Assembly: GCA_910575245.1 (NCBI GenBank)
Contig: CAJTEN010000042.1
Location: 1 to 34,483, forward strand
Direction of reading: 5' to 3'
Origin: Clostridia bacterium
GTDB lineage: Bacteria; Bacillota; Clostridia; Lachnospirales; Lachnospiraceae
Length of the DNA: 34,483 nt
Part shown: positions 29,540 to 34,483 of the stretch, one piece after another
How the letters are laid out: every line of letters starts with the position of its first letter
Numbering within the stretch: position 1 is the stretch's first letter
The notes under the pieces: generated by a model
Database searches by the model: none
What the model was told of the DNA's origin: nothing
The model's input: only the letters and a program-made list of their open reading frames with translations
Position numbers and translations under genes: made by a program

Positions 29540-31390
29540 TCATTTATTTAGTTTTTCTTTTACTATCTCCAAACTCTTCCATCCAGACTCATCTTCCGAA
29601 AAACTTTTCACAATATCTGTCATAGTCTCCGAACTCCAATATATTTTCAGATATTTTTTTGCACGGGTAATAGCCGTATAAAAAATTCCGTGAGTTATTC
29701 TCTCAGAATTACTCCTGGGAATAATCACTTTTACTGAATCATATTCCAACCCCTGTGCCTTGTGAATAGAAACTGCATATGCAAGCTGAAATGGGATAAT
29801 GGACTTCATTCGCAATTCATCATCTCCATCATTCTTTTCATCATTATATGCATATACGGTAAAACGAATTCTTGTAGAGCTTTCCTTATTATCAATAAGT
29901 TCTATTTCCTCTCTTTTACAATCCCTTTCTGTCAAAACCACATCTACATCAATAGTGAAAGATATCCTATCACTTTCTTTGTCAATTTTTATAATTCTTC
30001 CTTTTAAATTATTGTACAAAAGAGAGAATCGTGCTGTATCATTAAACAGAATAGGATCTCCTTCCTTATAGCTCCATTCCTGCCAATATACTGCTTCCTT
30101 AGTAGAATTAGCATTTTGAAAATAATTATTTATATTATTCAGTCCAAATTTTCCGTCATAATTAAGGCATAAAATAACCTCATCTTTCGCCAGCTTTTTA
30201 AATATACCTGAGCCAATATCTTCTGAAAAAGGACCATCAATAACTAGCTTTTCAGTAATTAAACTCTCCTTGTCTCTAACCTCATTCCAAAGACTTATTA
30301 AATTTGTGTCCTTTGTGCGCCATGTACTTAATAATTCTACATTAGCACCTTTTATATTAATAATGTCCTTTGCATAATAAAACCAATTTCCAAACTCAAT
30401 TGATTCTATTTGATAAATATCCCCCGCAAGAACTAAAAAAGTATCTGATTCAACTTTATCTAGAAATGCCGCCATTGTGCGATTATCTATTGTACTACAT
30501 TCATCAATAAATATAATGTCATAATCCTGTACAGTTACTTTTTTAGTAAAACTATCTATACTTACAAAATCTGCTGATGAACCCGGATTGTCAATACGTC
30601 TTTGCAAATTTTGTTTTGCGGTATGTGTTTTTGAAAGAAACAGTTTCCTGCTATTCGACATCAAATTTGATATATAATTAATTAGTGTTGTTTTTCCCGT
30701 ACCTGCTGCGCCATAAATCAAAAGTAAATGAGAATTTACAAAAACTTCTCTTATTGCTTGTTCCTTTAAAATATCAGCAAAATCAATTTTGCTCTCCCTA
30801 AGAAATTTTTGATTTAATTCCCTTTGCCCTTTGTTCCCCCTTTTTGATAATTCCAAAAGTTTACCCAAAACATCTAACGTTACCTTTTCATAAGAATCAA
30901 TCGTTGCGATGCCATCAACAATATTAATTTTGTATCCCTGTTTCCGTTCCCAAAAATCTAAATGGTTATTATAATCTTTAATCTCTTTTTCTGCTGCGAC
31001 TGTTCTTGCATCAAAATAAATCTCACCAGTTCTTTTTATTGCATTTTTTAACGACAAGTATGGGCGAACTATTTCCATCTTTTCACTTCCCACTGCATTT
31101 ACTATTTTTGTCAGGTTTCCTTCACTCGTTTTTCCTCCAGCCAAATTAGATATATAAGGGTTCTTTTCAAAAGGAATACACTTTGCTGAAAGATTAAGGT
31201 TTTCGCAAAGCAACTTTTGATAAAATTGGTTAGGCATAACGTTATTCAATGTTTCTTCTCTTAAATTTAAAAGCAGATATCTTATTACATTGCGTCCAGT
31301 TTCTTTCGATGTCATGCAAAATCTTTTTCTCAGTATCAAGAGTATCTCTTTAAACACAGAAGTATTGGTGTTTCTATATATGGAATTAAT
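29540..31390 (-). pseudogene. RecD-like helicase, C-terminal part (gene split by IS)
   Basis: From the IS target site to the stop, 616 codons encode a superfamily 1 helicase. Walker A is LLIYGAAGTGKTTLINYI, Walker B IIFIDECS, motif III LAGDIYQIESIEFGNW, and the C-terminal motifs AYAVSIHKAQGLEYDSVKV and YTAITRAKKYLKIYW. The order and the UvrD_C_2-like end match RecD/PIF1-type helicases. Joined across one copy of the IS target (AAGTTC) the frame continues without a break from the 400 codons at 32865-34064. A shortened protein from GTG 31357 is possible but has no clear ribosome site. Confidence 0.88.
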
Positions 31391-31396
31391 AAGTTC

Positions 31397-32864
31397 ACAC
31401 CACTTTACAAGTTTTTAACAAAAAGTGCCGTATGAAGCACTTTGGTGTATAATAAGTTTGCTAACAATAAACACGAAAGTGAGTGACCTCATACGGCAAC
31501 CTTATTATACAACGAAAAATACATAATCGGTAGGCTTTATCGATATTTTTATATTTATTTTTCCATATTGTCAGCGCCTACGGCTGAAACGCTATTCCTG
31601 CTCGTGCTGTCCATGCTGGCGACGGAATCTGCAGGTTCCATCCGGTCCCTGTACCGGCATTTTCTGGCGGGCATAACATCAAAATCCCTGAATGTATTCT
31701 ATTATGCCTGCTCCTATGCCAAAGTTGACTTTTCGGGTTTTATGAATGCTACGGCAAAACTGGCTCTTGGCCTGGTTCCCGACAACCTGAAGTCCCAGCC
31801 GGTATTCCTCTGCATAGATGATACCATGGTCTCGAAATTCGGAAAGAAGTTCGAGGATATCTCCAAACTGTTCGACCATGCGGCGCATAATGGATCCAAT
31901 TATCTGAATGGGCACTGTTTTGTCAGTGTTATGCTCTGTATCCCGGTATGGAATAAAAATAAGATATCCTATCTTTCCCTCCCGCTTGGCTACCGCATGT
32001 GGCAGAAAGAAAAAGGATCCAAACTGGAACTTGCTGCTTCCATGGTACGGCAGGTAATGCCGGAATTCAGGGATAAGAAAAATGTCATCATCCTTTGTGA
32101 CAGCTGGTACGTAAAACAGAACCTGGTGTCCATAGTAGACAACTATGAAAACCTTGACCTGATCGGCAATGCAAGGTCTGACTCTGTCATCTATGACCTC
32201 CCGCCTGCCCCGACGGGCAGGAAGGGCAGGCCGCCAAAACATGGACGCCGTCTGTCCATATATGAGGACTTTAGCCTGTCTTCGGAAAAGATCGGGGACT
32301 ATTTTACCGGAAGCCGCCGTGTATTGACCAACATCTTTGGGACAAGGCAGGTGCAGGCGTATGTGACTGCCGCCAATAAAGAGAATGGCACCAGAAGACT
32401 GTTTTTCAGTACTATCTTTCCGGCCCAGCTGCAGATCTTCTGCGCCTGGCAGGAAAAATCACCCCTGAACCGCACCGGAAGTGACTGGATGCAGTATATC
32501 CCCCTGTTCCTTTACTCATTCAGATGGAACATCGAAGTTAGCTATTATGAACAGAAGACCTTCTGGTCCTTATGCGGATACATGGTACGCAGCCGGAAGG
32601 GGATCGAGATGATGGTCAACCTTATCAATATCAGCTATTGTGCGATGAAACTGCTTCCATATAAGGAAGAAACATTTTCACAGTACCGGAATGTCAGTGT
32701 TCAGGAATTCCGGTTTGCTCTCAGCGAACAGATACGCCAGCAGATATTTTATGTAAACTTGGCGAAAAACATCGAAACCTACATAAAATCAAATGTTATT
32801 GCTGAGGCCTTGAAACATCTATGCTGGAAACAGAGTTCTTACTTATAAAGTTGTAAAGTGGTGT
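31397..32864 (+). mobile_element. 1468-bp DDE insertion sequence with target duplication
   Basis: The ends match as inverted repeats: ACACCACTTTACAAG on the left and ACACCACTTTACAAC on the right (reverse strand). AAGTTC flanks both ends (31391-31396 and 32865-32870), a 6-bp target duplication. The element carries one rightward transposase gene and lies inside the helicase gene in the opposite direction. The intact ends, direct repeats and open transposase indicate a recent insertion. Confidence 0.9.
31568..32848 (+). CDS. DDE transposase (IS4/IS701-like)
   Basis: A transposase of about 426 residues from TTG 31568; the same frame is open back to 31487 and a longer start is likely, as YIIGRLYRYFYIYFS reads like protein. 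Acidic catalytic residues are visible: Asp in FLCIDDTMVSKFGKKF, Asp in VIILCDSWYVKQNL, and Glu in SFRWNIEVSYYEQKTFW, the RNase H-like DDE order with the IS4-type beta-strand insert between. Family assignment (IS4, IS701 or near) is uncertain. A TATAAT lies at 31448-31453. A 10-bp inverted repeat, TGCCGTATGA / TCATACGGCA, spans 31426-31498 in the leader. Confidence 0.88.
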   Translation: MSAPTAETLFLLVLSMLATESAGSIRSLYRHFLAGITSKSLNVFYYACSYAKVDFSGFMNATAKLALGLVPDNLKSQPVFLCIDDTMVSKFGKKFEDISKLFDHAAHNGSNYLNGHCFVSVMLCIPVWNKNKISYLSLPLGYRMWQKEKGSKLELAASMVRQVMPEFRDKKNVIILCDSWYVKQNLVSIVDNYENLDLIGNARSDSVIYDLPPAPTGRKGRPPKHGRRLSIYEDFSLSSEKIGDYFTGSRRVLTNIFGTRQVQAYVTAANKENGTRRLFFSTIFPAQLQIFCAWQEKSPLNRTGSDWMQYIPLFLYSFRWNIEVSYYEQKTFWSLCGYMVRSRKGIEMMVNLINISYCAMKLLPYKEETFSQYRNVSVQEFRFALSEQIRQQIFYVNLAKNIETYIKSNVIAEALKHLCWKQSSYL

Positions 32865-34064
32865 AAGTTCATAAAAATCAAATTCCTGTAAATCAATTAA
32901 ATCAAGAAAATTCATCCCAGTTTTAGTAAGAAAATTCATCAACTCTATGTATTCCCCATATTTAGAATTAATCTTGGTTTGAACTTTTAAAATTTTACCT
33001 AATTTATTTAAACATCTGGGTCCTATGGAAACTTTCCAATTTGTAATAACTTTTATTTTAGATGTAATATCCCATAGGTTAATTGTTGCATCTACATATG
33101 CAATTTGAACAGAATAACTCGTAGAAATATTTTCCTTTGTATAAACAGTAACCCTATTATACTTTGTTGCATACACACTTGCTAATTGTAGAACAACTTC
33201 ATAAAATCTTTCAGTTCCAACAAAAAAGGGCACCTTTTTTTGAACATAAAAACGGGACATTGAAACAGCACGTGGACTAATATCAATCGAATTAATAGCA
33301 GACGCTACCAAATCATAATATTCCTTATCTAGTTCATCTATTTTAATCGGAAATTTCTCCAAATTATTTAATATAGACATTCCATAATGCTCTCTCATGA
33401 ATTTCCTAATTTGCCACAAAAAGTTATAGTATTTGAGTATCAAACGCTCTGATTGTCCTTCATCAGGAATTCTGTTATCTATATATCTCAGGCCTTTTAG
33501 AAAGGTTCCAAGATATTTGGTTTCAATATTGAGCAACGACCGCTCCCATGCCAGTTGAAGATTTGCTTTTTCAAGTCCACTGGCCATTGCATTCAACAAG
33601 AGTGTCGCAGTACATAAGTCATTCAACTGTGTCAAAATTCTTTTTGAAACATCATCACGAGTAGCATTCAAAATATCCATTCTATCAAGGCTTTCCGTAA
33701 TCTGTTCATCACGCGCCATGATGATCTTTTCCATATCCTTTTTTGAATAATCGTTTTCACTAAGTTTAATAACGAAAGCATGATGATTCATTATAGTTTC
33801 GAGTGTTTTACAAAATGTGTCAATACTCTCATCAGTATCTAAAATTTCCTCATCTGATGAAAAACTTATGGTTACACTATCTTTCTCAAAATCAATAGAG
33901 TTAAGTAAATCCACAGACATATATTTCCAAAACACTCTTTCGGAACCACGTTCATCTGGGTTGAGAACAACAAATAAAATTCCTGGATCAAATGTTTCAC
34001 GACAATAAATTGTAGCTGGGAAAGCCAGACTTTTTAAAGAATACTTAAACTGTAACGATTGCAA
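32865..34064 (-). pseudogene. RecD-like helicase gene, N-terminal part (5' end cut by a second IS)
   Basis: Four hundred codons from about 34064 to the IS target site. The first 60 residues (FPATIYCRETFDPGILFVVLNPDERG, VFWKYMSVDLLN) resemble the end of a DUF4365-type domain; this is a tentative reading. The rest (about 90-400) is helical, ends in EFDFYEL and continues into INSIYRNTNTSVFKE of the helicase part. The apparent TTG start lies on the tip of another IS (34063-34079), so the true start is missing and lies beyond that IS, outside the window. The gene is thus damaged twice. Confidence 0.8.
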
Positions 34065-34132
34065 TTAGGTATGCCATAACCTACTACCGGGCTGGTACAA
34101 CTTGGAAAAATCCCTAAAATATGCCACTTCCA

Positions 34133-34191
34133 TTGATTCTATAGTCATTCTGTGTTATACTTATGGCATACCTAATTAGGTATGCCATAAG
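34133..34191 (+). promoter_or_regulatory. Transposase promoter with 32-bp palindrome
   Basis: TTGATT (34133-34138), a 17-bp spacer and TATACT (34156-34161) form a promoter. It runs straight into a perfect palindrome (34160-34191; half-site CTTATGGCATACCTAA), which ends at the AGGAGG before the transposase ATG. The half-site equals the IS tip, so the transposase may bind here and repress itself, or the hairpin may hide the ribosome site. Confidence 0.7.
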
Positions 34192-34200
34192 GAGGAAGAT

Positions 34201-34483
34201 ATGGTGGAAAAGCCCGATTATGTTCTAAATTTTGTACGGCCTGCCAACACGGAAATCAAGTATATCCGGGGGCACTGGTATTTATATGAGCGGAGCAATG
34301 TTTATGATCCCCGGCTCGGACGGTCAAGAAAAAAGTCCGGGAAAATACTTGGAAGCATAACTGAACAGGGGTTGGTTCTAAGCAGGGCAAGGAGGGAGTG
34401 CGTTAATCCGGTTCTGAATGATGTTGTGGAAGTCGGCGCTGTAAATTATATTTACCAGCGGACTGAATGGATGCGCAGCAGAC
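34201..34483 (+). CDS. IS1634-like transposase, N-terminal part
   Basis: The first 94 codons of a transposase, open to the window edge. The start MVEKPDYVLNFVRPAN then YIRGHWYLYERSNVYDP and RSRKKSGKILGSITEQGL is the N-terminal domain of IS1634-like DDE transposases, which read as a Lys/Arg-rich DNA-binding region before the catalytic core. AAGGAGG lies 5-9 bases before ATG 34201. The catalytic domain is outside the window, so integrity cannot be judged. The family name is from the pattern of this N-terminal region and is moderately sure. Confidence 0.8.
   Translation, partial: MVEKPDYVLNFVRPANTEIKYIRGHWYLYERSNVYDPRLGRSRKKSGKILGSITEQGLVLSRARRECVNPVLNDVVEVGAVNYIYQRTEWMRSR

Larger units (their letters stand above)
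34063..34483 (+). mobile_element. Left end of an IS1634-like insertion sequence (continues past the window)
   Basis: AATTAGGTATGCCATAA marks the tip (34063-34079). The same sequence recurs at 34174-34190 as half of a palindrome just before the transposase gene. The element interrupts the 5' end of the helicase gene. Only the left end and the first 94 codons of the transposase lie in the window. Confidence 0.7.

Noticed and set aside
1..34483. tRNA or rRNA genes as integration targets
   Set aside because: No cloverleaf or rRNA-like stretch was recognised by eye on either strand; a covariance-model scan would be needed to exclude them.

Overview
The window reads like an accessory region of an anaerobic Firmicute, most likely a gut Lachnospiraceae-type Clostridium relative. 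The signs are strong Shine-Dalgarno sites before almost every gene, RepA_N/TnpW/MobA/MobC mobile modules, DUF2513 and DUF6809-like proteins, and a YesM/AraC-type two-component system driving a carbohydrate ABC operon. Base composition changes sharply between blocks (GC-rich mobilisable element, intermediate fructan operon, AT-rich helicase gene), as expected of a mosaic.

Layout. (1) 1-3300: left accessory zone. It has a small exported protein, an iteron-like repeat cluster (374-584), TTTACCCC repeats (786-842), DUF2513, a type I toxin with a predicted antisense RNA (1660-1999), a DUF6809-like gene, and relics of an older serine-recombinase element (2455-3129). (2) 3285-17040: a small sigma-70-like gene of that older element is cut in two by a 13.3-kb element with 90-bp inverted repeats (89/90 identical). 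The element carries three overlapping tyrosine recombinases, a RIT (recombinase in trio) arrangement. Between the trio and the far inverted repeat lies a second element, a serine-recombinase mobilisable element (about 6.9-16.4 kb). It has a TnpX-like recombinase, TnpW, a DnaC-like ATPase, RepA_N with internal iterons, a cysteine-rich protein, MobA, MobC, a helix-turn-helix protein and a sigma factor, and it carries a BlaI/BlaR1-like pair whose sensor ends in a GLUG-like domain. (3) 17356-27807: a zinc-ribbon gene, then a complete fructan/sucrose utilisation locus on the minus strand: histidine kinase, AraC-type response regulator, terminator and promoter, sugar-binding lipoprotein, two permeases, GH32 fructosidase, VOC protein, a GH32 C-terminal relic and fructokinase. 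(4) 27808-29540: decayed sequence with an IS110 transposase relic, one intact small gene and a second iteron cluster (29251-29341) using the same repeats as the left cluster. (5) 29540-34483: an AT-rich gene for a large RecD-like helicase, split by a 1468-bp IS with a 6-bp target duplication and cut at its 5' end by a second IS whose transposase runs off the window.

How it works together. The sensor kinase and AraC regulator probably sense a fructan-derived sugar and activate the promoter at 24267-24295. The ABC importer brings in oligofructose, GH32 releases fructose and the PfkB kinase phosphorylates it. The rest is mobile DNA nested at least three deep: old element, then RIT, then mobilisable element. 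Removing the RIT element with one copy of its 6-bp core restores a 150-residue sigma-like reading frame. Removing the 31.4-kb IS with one target copy restores one continuous helicase frame. These two reconstructions are the firmest structural results here.
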